Source of the DNA: JAFGUF01 sp040883315
GTDB lineage: Bacteria; Bacillota; Clostridia; Christensenellales; UMGS416
NCBI GenBank assembly: GCA_040883315.1
Contig: JBFLKU010000017.1
Span: forward strand, 1-23,020
Direction: 5' to 3'
DNA: 23,020 nucleotides
Shown here: piece by piece, positions 7,663-16,118 of the stretch
How positions within the stretch are numbered: the stretch's first letter is position 1
Layout: every line of letters begins with the position of its first letter
Program-made: the position numbers and the translations under genes
The notes under the pieces: model-generated
Database searches by the model: none
Seen by the model: the letters and a program-made list of their open reading frames with translations, nothing else
Told to the model about the DNA's origin: nothing

Positions 7663-7691
7663 ATAATACATTAGATTACATATAAATGCAA
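7663..7691 (-). promoter_or_regulatory. Promoter of transpeptidase module B
   Basis: On the minus strand, TTGCAT (7686-7691) is followed after 17 bases by TATTAT (7663-7668). It is the same in both hexamers and spacing as the promoter of module A. Confidence 0.75.
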
Positions 7692-7771
7692 CAATGTATC
7701 ATATTATTTATGAAAACAAGATAAATCTGTAGTTAAAATATGTAAAATATTGTGCGTTGTCTATTATTCTC

Positions 7772-7800
7772 TTGAATTTTTATGGGTATATAAATATAAT
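7772..7800 (+). promoter_or_regulatory. Promoter of the glycosidase-deacetylase operon
   Basis: TTGAAT (7772-7777), 17 bases, then TATAAT (7795-7800), about 46 bases before the ATG at 7847. A small inverted repeat, ATAAAC/GTTTAT (7799-7815), sits at the likely transcription start and could be an operator. The region 7621-7846 is a divergent promoter region shared with transpeptidase module B. Confidence 0.7.
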
Positions 7801-7846
7801 AAACATATTGTTTATACTAATAATTACTTAGTTAGAGAGAGAATTA

Positions 7847-10282
7847 ATGAAAAGAAAAATAATTATCACTATTTGTATTGTCTTGCTTTGTCTGGTTTCA
7901 TGCCAAAAAGTAGACTATGCACAGCTGAAAACCAACTTTGACAATCTTTTAATTGCGGGCAATTATGATGCAGCAAATACTTTATATGAAGCAGCAGATG
8001 ACCAAATAATAAATTACTATCAAAATTCGCTGGATAGCTTCTCTGCCAGCTTAATAGAAAACGCCACAAACTACATGCCTCTTGATGAAGCCAAGAAGCA
8101 GCTAGAAAGTTTTCTGGTCTTCGAATACACCAGAGGTACAGTGCAGCAAGCATTGGATAATTTAATAGCATCGGAGCAGGCTATCGCTGAATCAAATTCA
8201 GCCTTTGCAGAAGGCATGGCTTTTTATTCTGCCAGAGAATACGACTCGGCATATGAAAAGCTGGCATTGGTAGATGCTGCTGATGAAAACTATCACATAG
8301 CCCAAAGCACAATTGAGGCAATAAACCAAAGAAAATCTGCATGGCAAAGTGCAGCAGACACCAGCTTAATGGGCAGAAAACCATTTATAAATTCACTGGC
8401 ATATAGAGACGGCTATGTTTATTTCTCTGCGAATATAAACAATGTTCACTCTATTGTAAAGCATAATTATGTCTCAGGAGAAACTTTCACTTTCCCGCTT
8501 CTGCAGTTCCCTGGCACTTTCCACATACGCGGAATCAACGTGGTAGGAGACTATATATACTTCACTGCAGGTGAAGAACTAGGCAAAGGCACAATGCTGG
8601 ATTCACCATATAATATATATGAAATGAAAACCGACGGCACAGGGCTGGCTATGGTAAAGTCCGGCGATTATTTCGACTTGATAAGCTACGGCGATATATT
8701 CTATGCACTATCATATTCCAAGGGCTTAGTAAAAATGGACAAATACTTTGCATCAGAAGAAGTGATATCCGATAAGAACATTATAGAAATGCAGCTGACA
8801 GAAAGCGGGCTTTATTTCACAGAAAAGCTGCAAAATAATTATAACGCTTTGCACACATTATATAAATATCAAAACGGAGCTATACAGGAGATAATGACAA
8901 AGCCCATGCTCCATGTATACTTTTTCGATGGCTATAGCATTTTCTACAATGATATGAGCGAAGCAACAAGAGAGGAATTATTCGTTGCTGATATGAATGC
9001 AGGGAATGAAGAACGCCTTGCCATACTAAAAGACGGCAAAACCGGAGATATGCAAAATATTATCGGTGCAATAGGAGACAGAGTTTTCCTAAATACCAGC
9101 GGCTGGCTGCAGTCCACCACCAATAGTGCTGCTATGAGACAAAAACTATATGCAGAGATTACAATATCATCAAAGCGAATGGATGTATACCAAAGTGCGC
9201 AGTCAGCTCCGGATTACAAATCTCTAGGTGTGCTTTACGAAGAAGGTGTGCAGCTTGTATTATCTGCCGACGGCGTGTATTCTCTTTCAGCTACCCCAGG
9301 CAGCAATGGTATGGAACATGTGATAAACATACCTAGCATTGATACAAATGCTTTAGACGCAAACATGACAATAATAAATGAAAACAGACCAACTGACGAA
9401 GATTTCTTTTCAGATGAAGAAATAATAATTGAATATGATGATTTCTGGTACTATAGCTCACCTTCACTAAATGTAACAATAGAGCGAATATATGACGAAG
9501 AAGTAGAGACATCTATATATGTTGCCAATATCCGCACCAAGGAACTTTCCGGCTTCAGCATTGGCTATAGCAATCTGGCACCTCCGGGAGACTATTCAAA
9601 GCACATTAAAACAGACGACATAGCACAGGTAAATAAAGCAGTGTTTGCCACCAATGGAGACTTCGCTATGTTTAGCAAAAACACATGGTCAGGCAAAGTA
9701 ATCCGCGAGGGCAGAATATTTGACGGCATCGGCAACGGAATAAAAGAATTTGCAGTAGAAGATGTATATGATGCAGGAGTGAACTGCGATGACTTCCTGG
9801 TAATGTACCCTGACGGAAACATGGTAGCATACACTGATAAAGACGGCATAACATATGGACAACTGCTGGATGCAGGCGTGCAGAATACTCTTTCATTTGG
9901 GCCGATACTCGTGCGTGATGGCCAAAAAACCAATGCATGCACAGACCCTAGCTACTATATCAGCGGAGTTAACCCCAGATGTGCCATTGGAATGGTAGAG
10001 CCGGGGCATTATGTCAGCCTAGTAGCAGACGGCAGACAGCCGGGACAAAACCGAGGCATGTCCTTCTACAGCCTTTCAGACTATTTCCAAAAGCTTGGAT
10101 GCTCTGTAGCCTACAATCTGGACGGCGGACAGACAGCGGCAATGACATTTATGGGCAGATATATAAACACACATCAAAACGACGGCGGCAAATGGCAAAA
10201 CCACAGAGCTGTGCAAGAAATAATATATTTTGGCACATCGGAATTAGTTCCCTATGACTTGGAACATTATTATGAGAAATAA
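7847..10282 (+). CDS. Lipoprotein phosphodiester glycosidase (NAGPA family) with helical and propeller-like N-terminal regions
   Basis: This 811-residue exported protein starts with a lipoprotein signal, MKRKIIITIC...LVSC, with lipobox Cys at about residue 19. Residues about 25-170 are helical and TPR-like. About 180-440 carry repeated YVYF/YIYF/DIFYA segments resembling a beta-propeller (DUF5050-like). The C-terminal catalytic domain (about 560-800) is phosphodiester glycosidase: FATNGDF (N603), VIREGRIFDG, FGPILVRDGQ, NPRCAIG, LVADGRQPGQNRGMS and NLDGG (from about 757). The family hydrolyses sugar-1-phosphodiester bonds, the mammalian member removing GlcNAc from mannose-6-phosphodiesters. 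Here the likely target is a surface glycopolymer or glycolipid; the exact substrate is unknown. Its stop overlaps the deacetylase start, and it is transcribed divergently from the L,D-transpeptidase genes. Confidence 0.87.
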   Translation: MKRKIIITICIVLLCLVSCQKVDYAQLKTNFDNLLIAGNYDAANTLYEAADDQIINYYQNSLDSFSASLIENATNYMPLDEAKKQLESFLVFEYTRGTVQQALDNLIASEQAIAESNSAFAEGMAFYSAREYDSAYEKLALVDAADENYHIAQSTIEAINQRKSAWQSAADTSLMGRKPFINSLAYRDGYVYFSANINNVHSIVKHNYVSGETFTFPLLQFPGTFHIRGINVVGDYIYFTAGEELGKGTMLDSPYNIYEMKTDGTGLAMVKSGDYFDLISYGDIFYALSYSKGLVKMDKYFASEEVISDKNIIEMQLTESGLYFTEKLQNNYNALHTLYKYQNGAIQEIMTKPMLHVYFFDGYSIFYNDMSEATREELFVADMNAGNEERLAILKDGKTGDMQNIIGAIGDRVFLNTSGWLQSTTNSAAMRQKLYAEITISSKRMDVYQSAQSAPDYKSLGVLYEEGVQLVLSADGVYSLSATPGSNGMEHVINIPSIDTNALDANMTIINENRPTDEDFFSDEEIIIEYDDFWYYSSPSLNVTIERIYDEEVETSIYVANIRTKELSGFSIGYSNLAPPGDYSKHIKTDDIAQVNKAVFATNGDFAMFSKNTWSGKVIREGRIFDGIGNGIKEFAVEDVYDAGVNCDDFLVMYPDGNMVAYTDKDGITYGQLLDAGVQNTLSFGPILVRDGQKTNACTDPSYYISGVNPRCAIGMVEPGHYVSLVADGRQPGQNRGMSFYSLSDYFQKLGCSVAYNLDGGQTAAMTFMGRYINTHQNDGGKWQNHRAVQEIIYFGTSELVPYDLEHYYEK

Positions 10283-11723
10283 AAAAACAAATTACAAGAA
10301 TCTTATATTAAAAACTATCATATCAATTATGATAGTTTTTATGCTGTTTCCTCCCGTTTTTGCAGCAAAAGATAATTGTGTAGACTTAACTAGCCAGCTT
10401 ACATACAATACAAACACCAGCAAATGGGCAGGGTCTATATTGGATGATAATTATATGTCCTACTGGTGGATAAACAGCTCTGCATACAAGTACATTCAGC
10501 TAGAGTGCAATGAATATGTTAAGTATATATATGTGTGCTATATCTTTAAGCCTAGCCAGCTGGCGATACAGACATCCGAAGATGGCGAAACATGGACAGA
10601 CATAGCCTACGAAACCAATGACGAATTCTACCATGTCACCTACACCTTTGATACACCTGCCAAATTCATACGAATAAAAGGCACAGAGGAGAGCGTAGGC
10701 AAATTTGGAGTCTGCGAAGTGAAAGCATATTCAGAAGGCATATTGCCCAGCAACGTTCAATCATGGCTGCCTGCATACAAAAACCCCGATATGCTTATAT
10801 TCTCTGCTCATCCCGATGACGAGGCTGTTTTTTTCGCAGGGCTAATACCATACTACTCATCAGAAAAGGGCAAAAAAGTGCAAATGGTGTATATGGCAGT
10901 TTCAGCAGAATACAGGCACTCTGAGGTTTTGAATTATCTTTGGAATATGCACCAAAATAGACTGCCTATATACGGTGGATTCCCAGATGTATACGATATG
11001 GATTCCTATAGCTACACAAAATCCGTGTGGGGCGAGCAAAAAACAATAGATTTTATGGTGTCGACTATACGAGAAAAAAAGCCGGATGTAGTAGTCAGCC
11101 ATGATATAAAAGGCGAATATGGACACGGAGCACATATGTTTACAGCTCTTTGCCTGCAAAAGGCCGTGGAGCTGGCTGCTGACCCTGAATATCATACCGA
11201 ATCATTTGAGCAATTCGGAGTGCATCAGGTGAAAAAACTTTATTTGCACTTATATGGAGAAAACCAAATATATTTGGATGTGCTCGATACACCACTGGAA
11301 GAATTCGACGGACAGACAGCTATAGAAGTCGCAAAAGAAGGGATTTTGCAGTATGCGTCTCAACTGATGTTTGAGGTGGTGCGGGTACATGATGAAACAT
11401 CTCCCTTTTCATGCTATAGATATGGACTGGCATATACAAGCGTAGGGTACGATACAGCATCTAATGACATGTTTGAAAATGTCGATCCTCTGCCCACAGC
11501 TACCCCGGCACCCACAAATTCACCTACTCCATATATCACTGCTGAGCCTACCGTGCGCACTTCCCCTACACCGGTTTATTCTGCTGAACGGGAACCTGAT
11601 GAAAAAGTGAATATAAATAAAAATTGGATTACAATTATTTCTGCAGTTTTACTTATTATTCTAGTTTTATTTTTGATTATTATATTGCTGCTGAAGAGAT
11701 CTTCTTCAAAAGCAAAACACTAA
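10272..11723 (+). CDS. Membrane-anchored PIG-L family deacetylase with discoidin-like domain
   Basis: This exported zinc-dependent deacetylase of the LmbE/PIG-L family removes N-acetyl groups from GlcNAc-type sugars in known members. From ATG 10272 it has 483 residues. A signal sequence ends near PPVFA (about 30). An F5/8 C-type (discoidin-like) domain spans about 35-155 (DDNYMSYWW ... FIRIKG ... CEVKAY) and may bind carbohydrate. The PIG-L domain has HPDDE at 180-184 and GEYGHGAH at 281-288, both metal-site motifs. A Pro/Thr linker with TATPAPTNSPTP follows, then a C-terminal membrane helix and a basic tail. The ATG at 10254 would add six residues; 10272 gives a normal signal sequence and overlaps the glycosidase stop by 11 bases. 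It probably acts on the same substrate as its neighbour. Confidence 0.88.
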   Translation: MRNKKTNYKNLILKTIISIMIVFMLFPPVFAAKDNCVDLTSQLTYNTNTSKWAGSILDDNYMSYWWINSSAYKYIQLECNEYVKYIYVCYIFKPSQLAIQTSEDGETWTDIAYETNDEFYHVTYTFDTPAKFIRIKGTEESVGKFGVCEVKAYSEGILPSNVQSWLPAYKNPDMLIFSAHPDDEAVFFAGLIPYYSSEKGKKVQMVYMAVSAEYRHSEVLNYLWNMHQNRLPIYGGFPDVYDMDSYSYTKSVWGEQKTIDFMVSTIREKKPDVVVSHDIKGEYGHGAHMFTALCLQKAVELAADPEYHTESFEQFGVHQVKKLYLHLYGENQIYLDVLDTPLEEFDGQTAIEVAKEGILQYASQLMFEVVRVHDETSPFSCYRYGLAYTSVGYDTASNDMFENVDPLPTATPAPTNSPTPYITAEPTVRTSPTPVYSAEREPDEKVNINKNWITIISAVLLIILVLFLIIILLLKRSSSKAKH

Positions 11724-11757
11724 TTTTATAGATTTACTTTTGTGCGTTTTGTATATT

Positions 11758-11797
11758 ATACATTTCCCGAACGTTCGGGAAATGTATCTTTTTTTTA
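11758..11797 (+). terminator. Strong intrinsic terminator with a perfect 30-bp palindrome
   Basis: 11758-11787 is a perfect palindrome centred on CCCGAACGTTCGGG, followed by C and about eight T. It ends the glycosidase-deacetylase operon. The rest of the gap to nrdD (11798-11965) is AT-rich; no clear promoter or regulatory box could be assigned there. Confidence 0.9.
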
Positions 11798-11965
11798 CTG
11801 GTAAAAACTTGTCCTCTATTGTAGAGTTTTGCAACATTTTACTATATGAATTCCGAACAATTTCGAAAAATATAATTTTTACCTTGTTTCCCCCTATACA
11901 AAATGTTGTAATTGTATTAAAATAAATCTACTATAAGTTGTGTTAAATTAAAGAAGAGGTGTGCC

Positions 11966-14062
11966 ATGCATATTAGGAAGAGAGACGGAAAAATTGAAAA
12001 ATTCAGCAGGGAGAAGATCACTTGGGCCATTTTTAAGGCTGCAAAAGCAGTAGGCGGAAATGACTGGTCCATAGCCGAAAACCTGACCACACAGGTGATG
12101 GATGCGGCTAAGCTGAAATACAAAGATGATATTGTGGATGTGGAGGATATCCAAGATATTGTCGAAAAAATCCTGATAGAAAATGGTCATGCCAAAACAT
12201 CAAAGGCATATATTCTGTACCGCGAAAAACGCAGAGGCGCAAGGGAAGCCAATGCATTAATCGGCGCTACTATAAATTTGTTCAGCAATTATCTGGACGA
12301 TATGGACTGGGAGATAAAAGAAAATGCTAATACCCAAAAGTCCATAAACGGAATGAACAACTACATCAGAGAAGCATTCACAAAAAGATACTGGCTTCAT
12401 GAAGTATATACAGATGACATAAGAAATGCACATATGTCAGGTGATGTACATATACATGACCTTGGCTTTTTTGGCCCATATTGTGCAGGATGGGATTTGC
12501 GCCAGCTGCTTCTGGAAGGCTTTGGCGGAGTATCCGGAAAAGTGGAATCTTTCCCATCAAAACACTTGCGTTCATTTTTAGGTCAGATTGTAAATTCAAC
12601 ATTTACAACACAGGGTGAAACTGCCGGAGCACAGGCTTGGAGCTCCTTTGACACTTTTTGTGCACCCTTCATTCGCTATGACGACATGACATACAAGCAA
12701 GTAAAGCAGGCAATACAAGAATTTGTATTCAATATAAATGTTCCTACAAGAGTAGGCTTTCAATGTCCTTTTTCCAATCTGACATTTGATATTAAAGTGC
12801 CTTCAACGCTAAAAGATGACTATGTAGTAGTCGGCGGGCAATACATGGAAGAGAAATACGGCGACTTCCAAAAGGAAATGGATATATTCAACATGGCATT
12901 TTGCGATGTAATGCTAGAAGGCGACTCAAAAGGACGCGTTTTCACCTTCCCAATACCTACAATCAATGTGACCAAGGACTTCGACTGGGACAGCGATGTT
13001 GTGAATAGATTTATGGAAATCACATGCAAATACGGCATTCCTTATTTCTCAAACTACGTGAATTCAGACCTTTCACCAGAGGATGCTGTGTCTATGTGCT
13101 GCAGGCTGAGAATAGACACCAGCGAGCTTAGAAAGCGCGGCGGCGGTCTGTTTGGCTCCAATCCAATGACTGGCTCTATTGGTGTGTTCACAATCAACCT
13201 GCCTAGAATAGGTTATCTTTCAAAAACAAAGGAAGAATTCAAATCCAGGCTATGGCGAATGATACACCTAGGCAAACAATCTCTGGAAATAAAGAGAAAG
13301 ATTATAGAAAGACAAACGGAGCGTGGTCTATATCCATACTGTGCCAACTATCTGAAAGATGTGAAGGCAAGAACAGGTCAGTATTGGTCAAATCACTTTA
13401 ACACAATAGGAATACTCGGCATGAATGAAGCAGTACTCAATTTCTTAGGAAAAGATATAACAACTCCAGAAGGTCAGGAATTTTCCGTGGAAATGCTGGA
13501 CTATATGAGAGGCGTTCTGAAAGACGTTCAGGAAGAGACAGGCAACAACTACAATCTGGAGGCATCCCCTGCAGAGGGCACATGCTACAGAATGGCAAAG
13601 CTGGATAAAGAGCGTTATCCCGATATAATTACAGCCGGCGATGAAGTTCCATTCTACACCAATTCCACTCACCTGCCTGTAGGATATACGGATGATATAT
13701 TTGAAACACTAGATTTGCAGGACAAGCTGCAGACTAAATACACAGGCGGAACAGTGCTTCACCTATACCTGGGGGAAAAGATTCACGACATAGAAGTGGC
13801 AAAAAACCTGATAAAGACAGCATTTACCAATTATCAGCTGCCATATATGTCTCTAACACCTACATTCTCTATCTGCAATGAGCATGGTTACATTACAGGA
13901 GAGGTAGAAGAATGCCCAACATGTGGAGGAAAAACCGAGATATGGAGCCGTGTAACAGGATATCTTCGCCCTGTGCAGGACTACAACAAAGGCAAGAAAG
14001 CCGAGTACAAAAACAGGCTGAAATATGTGATAGACGAAGCTAAATGCGAGGCAAAAATATAG
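11966..14062 (+). CDS. nrdD: Anaerobic ribonucleoside-triphosphate reductase, class III
   Basis: This 698-residue glycyl-radical enzyme reduces NTPs to dNTPs without oxygen. The N-terminal ATP-cone (about 1-90, starting HIRKRDGKIEKFS) is the allosteric activity site. The catalytic barrel includes MCCRLRIDTSEL, GGGLFGSNPMTGSIG and TINLPRIGY. The C-terminal zinc site uses CNEHG (637-641) and CPTCG (650-654). It is followed by the glycyl-radical motif RVTGYL with Gly at 665 and YNKGKKAEYKNR. Length and motif order are complete for the family. The ATG is preceded by GAGGTG six bases upstream. The activating radical-SAM enzyme NrdG, usually next door, is absent; a terminator follows at once. It indicates an anaerobic lifestyle. 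Confidence 0.97.
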   Translation: MHIRKRDGKIEKFSREKITWAIFKAAKAVGGNDWSIAENLTTQVMDAAKLKYKDDIVDVEDIQDIVEKILIENGHAKTSKAYILYREKRRGAREANALIGATINLFSNYLDDMDWEIKENANTQKSINGMNNYIREAFTKRYWLHEVYTDDIRNAHMSGDVHIHDLGFFGPYCAGWDLRQLLLEGFGGVSGKVESFPSKHLRSFLGQIVNSTFTTQGETAGAQAWSSFDTFCAPFIRYDDMTYKQVKQAIQEFVFNINVPTRVGFQCPFSNLTFDIKVPSTLKDDYVVVGGQYMEEKYGDFQKEMDIFNMAFCDVMLEGDSKGRVFTFPIPTINVTKDFDWDSDVVNRFMEITCKYGIPYFSNYVNSDLSPEDAVSMCCRLRIDTSELRKRGGGLFGSNPMTGSIGVFTINLPRIGYLSKTKEEFKSRLWRMIHLGKQSLEIKRKIIERQTERGLYPYCANYLKDVKARTGQYWSNHFNTIGILGMNEAVLNFLGKDITTPEGQEFSVEMLDYMRGVLKDVQEETGNNYNLEASPAEGTCYRMAKLDKERYPDIITAGDEVPFYTNSTHLPVGYTDDIFETLDLQDKLQTKYTGGTVLHLYLGEKIHDIEVAKNLIKTAFTNYQLPYMSLTPTFSICNEHGYITGEVEECPTCGGKTEIWSRVTGYLRPVQDYNKGKKAEYKNRLKYVIDEAKCEAKI

Positions 14063-14068
14063 ATTAAT

Positions 14069-14107
14069 ACATTAAAAGGATGTCGTAAAGACATCCTTTT
14101 TTAATGT
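14069..14107. terminator. Bidirectional terminator between nrdD and mscS
   Basis: Arms AAAAGGATGTC (14074-14084) and GACATCCTTTT (14090-14100) with loop GTAAA are extended by an outer ACATT/AATGT pairing. T runs on both strands can end both convergent genes. Confidence 0.85.
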
Positions 14108-14123
14108 ACTTAAGATTTGTTTT

Positions 14124-14996
14124 TTATTTTTGAACTATTGTCATATGCGGATAAGGAATTTCAATGTTGTTTCTATCCAGTGCCATCTTTATCTCTTCAT
14201 TCAGGTATATCAGGGTAGTATAATATAGTGCATTTTCAGCCCATACCTTCACTGTGAAATTGATGGAGCTGTCTGCCAGCTCTACCACGCCTACTATTGG
14301 TGCAGGTTCTTTTAATATATTTTCATTGGAGTTTATTACCTCCATAATCACCTCTCGCACCTGCTTTATGTCGCTTTCATAGTCCACACCTATTGTCAAA
14401 TCTATTCTTCGTATATTATTTGTAGAATAGTTTATTAATGAGCTTGAAGATGTCTGCGAATTTGGTATTATTACACGCTGGTTATCCAATGTATCGAGCT
14501 TGGTAGCAATTATGGTCATTGAGTGCACTGTGCCTTTGTAGTCACCTACCTCGATGAAATCTCCCACCTTAAACGGCTTGAAAATCAGCAGCATCACTCC
14601 GCCTGCAAAGTTTTCTAAAGAGCCCTGTAAAGCCAAGCCTACTGCAAAAGATGCTGCACCGAAAATGGCGATTATTGATGTTATCTCCACACCTATTGTG
14701 GCTATCACAGATAATAGCAATATTATCTTTAGTGCAATATCTATTGCTGAAAGGGCAAACGTTTGAACTGTTTTGTCTAGCTTTTTATTTTTGTCAAAGG
14801 CCTTTCTCACAGCCTTTCTTATTATTCTGATGGCAATTATACCAACTATAAATAAAAGTATTGCACCTGCCAATGATTTGATAATGGGCAATGTCAGCTG
14901 CCAAATACTCTTTATGTCGCTGTTTAGTGTGTCCATACTGATGTTTTGTACCGCTTTAAGAACGTCGTTTGTGCTGTTTGCTGCGTCTAATAGCAT
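14124..14996 (-). CDS. mscS: Small-conductance mechanosensitive channel (MscS family)
   Basis: This 290-residue cytoplasmic-membrane channel opens under membrane tension to release solutes during osmotic downshock. Three membrane helices lie at about 35-60, 80-103 and 108-140. The pore-lining third helix is the Gly/Ala-rich stretch AASFAVGLALQGSLENFAGG, followed by the family hallmark FKPFKVGDFIEVG of the beta domain. RVIIPNSQ and the C-terminal alpha/beta domain ending in IEIPYPHMTI complete the fold. Length is close to that of E. coli MscS (286 residues). The ATG at 14996 has GGAGA nine bases upstream. It lies 17 bases downstream of the glycosyltransferase gene and is probably cotranscribed with it. 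Confidence 0.95.
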   Translation of the reverse strand: MLLDAANSTNDVLKAVQNISMDTLNSDIKSIWQLTLPIIKSLAGAILLFIVGIIAIRIIRKAVRKAFDKNKKLDKTVQTFALSAIDIALKIILLLSVIATIGVEITSIIAIFGAASFAVGLALQGSLENFAGGVMLLIFKPFKVGDFIEVGDYKGTVHSMTIIATKLDTLDNQRVIIPNSQTSSSSLINYSTNNIRRIDLTIGVDYESDIKQVREVIMEVINSNENILKEPAPIVGVVELADSSINFTVKVWAENALYYTTLIYLNEEIKMALDRNNIEIPYPHMTIVQK

Positions 14997-15013
14997 TAAT
15001 CCTGTCTCCTTTT

Positions 15014-15958
15014 TTATTTTTCTATTTCAATATTTATTGATTCTTCAATAACGTATATCGGTCTTTCCTTTGTTTCTTCGTATATTCTGGCAATGTATTC
15101 GCCCACTACGCCAAGAGCCACCAGCTGAACGCCCGAAAGCAACGTGAACACAATCATTATAGATGCCCAGCCCTGCATCAGTGCATGACCGGTGAATTTT
15201 GATATAAGCACATATATTATTATGGCAAATGCTGCGAATAGAGTGAATATGCCCAGCTTTGTAACCAGCTGCAGTGGCTTTATGGAAAATGACAATATGC
15301 CGTTAAGCGCAAATCGAATCATCTTTCTCAGCGGATATTTTGTCTCGCCAGCGTACCTCTCGTCTCTCACATACTCTATTGGGGTCTGCTTGAATCCCAG
15401 CCACGGAACCATTCCCCTGATAAATCTATTATGTTCAGTCATTCTATTGAATGCATCTGCCACTTTGCGGTCTATCAGCCTGAAATCACCCGTGTCTCTT
15501 GGGATGTCCGTATCCGTTAGCCCATCAAGTATTTTGTAGAATATTTTTGCACTCAGCAGCTTGAATAGAGATTCGCCTTTTCTCTTTTTTCTTTTGGCGT
15601 ACACCACATCAAACCCATCCTGCCATAGCTTTATCATATCCGGTATCAGCTCCGGCGGATCCTGCAGGTCTGCATCTATTATAACAATGCAGTCCCCTTT
15701 TGCGTTGTGGACACCTGCAGTCACTGCGGCCTGATGACCAAAGTTTCTGGAAAATGACAGCACTCTTATTCTTTCGTTTTCACCAGCCAAATCTTTCAAT
15801 ATGGGCAGTGTATCGTCAGTGGAGCCGTCATTTATGTAAAGTATTTCATAATCATATTCTTTTAAAACATTTGTTAATCTGCTGTTGCATTCCTTTGCTA
15901 CTTCCTCTTCGTAGTACATGGGAACGACAACTGATATCATAAATTTATCTTTTAACAT
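15014..15958 (-). CDS. Family 2 glycosyltransferase, GtrB/DPM1-like (polyprenyl-phosphate sugar synthase type)
   Basis: This 314-residue membrane-associated enzyme transfers a sugar from a nucleotide donor to a polyprenyl phosphate on the inner membrane face. The GT-A domain (about 1-230) shows ISVVVPMYYEEE, INDGSTDDT, the DADLQDPPE metal and catalytic motif, GDFRLIDRK and GETKYPLRKM. Two C-terminal helices (about 240-262 and 275-297) and VVGEYIARIYEETKERP match GtrB/ArnC-type proteins. The ATG at 15958 is preceded by AGGAAGAG; an internal ATG at 15940 is a weaker choice. The lipid-linked sugar could decorate a wall polymer, fitting the acyltransferase pair transcribed divergently from it. 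The sugar is not predictable from sequence alone. Confidence 0.92.
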   Translation of the reverse strand: MLKDKFMISVVVPMYYEEEVAKECNSRLTNVLKEYDYEILYINDGSTDDTLPILKDLAGENERIRVLSFSRNFGHQAAVTAGVHNAKGDCIVIIDADLQDPPELIPDMIKLWQDGFDVVYAKRKKRKGESLFKLLSAKIFYKILDGLTDTDIPRDTGDFRLIDRKVADAFNRMTEHNRFIRGMVPWLGFKQTPIEYVRDERYAGETKYPLRKMIRFALNGILSFSIKPLQLVTKLGIFTLFAAFAIIIYVLISKFTGHALMQGWASIMIVFTLLSGVQLVALGVVGEYIARIYEETKERPIYVIEESINIEIEK

Positions 15959-15988
15959 ATTTCTCTTCCTTTTTGTTTATACTTTAGT

Positions 15989-16017
15989 ATTATAACCATT
16001 ATTTAAATTTGTATCAA
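15989..16017 (-). promoter_or_regulatory. Promoter of the glycosyltransferase-mscS operon
   Basis: On the minus strand, TTGATA (16012-16017), 17 bases, then TATAAT (15989-15994). It is about 30 bases from the start codon. Confidence 0.75.
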
Positions 16018-16057
16018 CTCTATTTTATGAACATGCTGTTTAGCCTCTCTATTTTAA

Positions 16058-16086
16058 TTGACATATATTTCACCAAATGCTACCAT
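16058..16086 (+). promoter_or_regulatory. Promoter of the MBOAT-DHHW operon
   Basis: TTGACA (16058-16063), 17 bases, then TACCAT (16081-16086) with an extended -10 TGC just before it. The -10 is weak, but the -35 is consensus. The ATG at 16119 lies about 32 bases downstream. This placement argues against the upstream in-frame start at 16077. Confidence 0.6.
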
Positions 16087-16118
16087 TATATGATGATAAA
16101 TATAATACGGGGATAATA

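Noticed and set aside
7750..7941. A 63-codon open frame overlapping the glycosidase start
   Set aside because: It lies over the promoter and the signal sequence of the real gene in another frame and has no ribosome site.
11740..11925. A 61-codon open frame after the PIG-L gene
   Set aside because: It reads through the strong terminator hairpin and has no ribosome site or protein-like composition.
11808..11965. NrdR boxes upstream of nrdD
   Set aside because: ACTATATGAA (from 11841) and ACTATAAGTTGTG (from 11930) loosely resemble half boxes, but the symmetry and the usual close paired spacing are absent.
16077..16118. Upstream start for the MBOAT protein
   Set aside because: The extra 14 codons lie across the -10 box and expected transcription start; the ATG at 16119 has GGGG upstream and a normal N-terminus.
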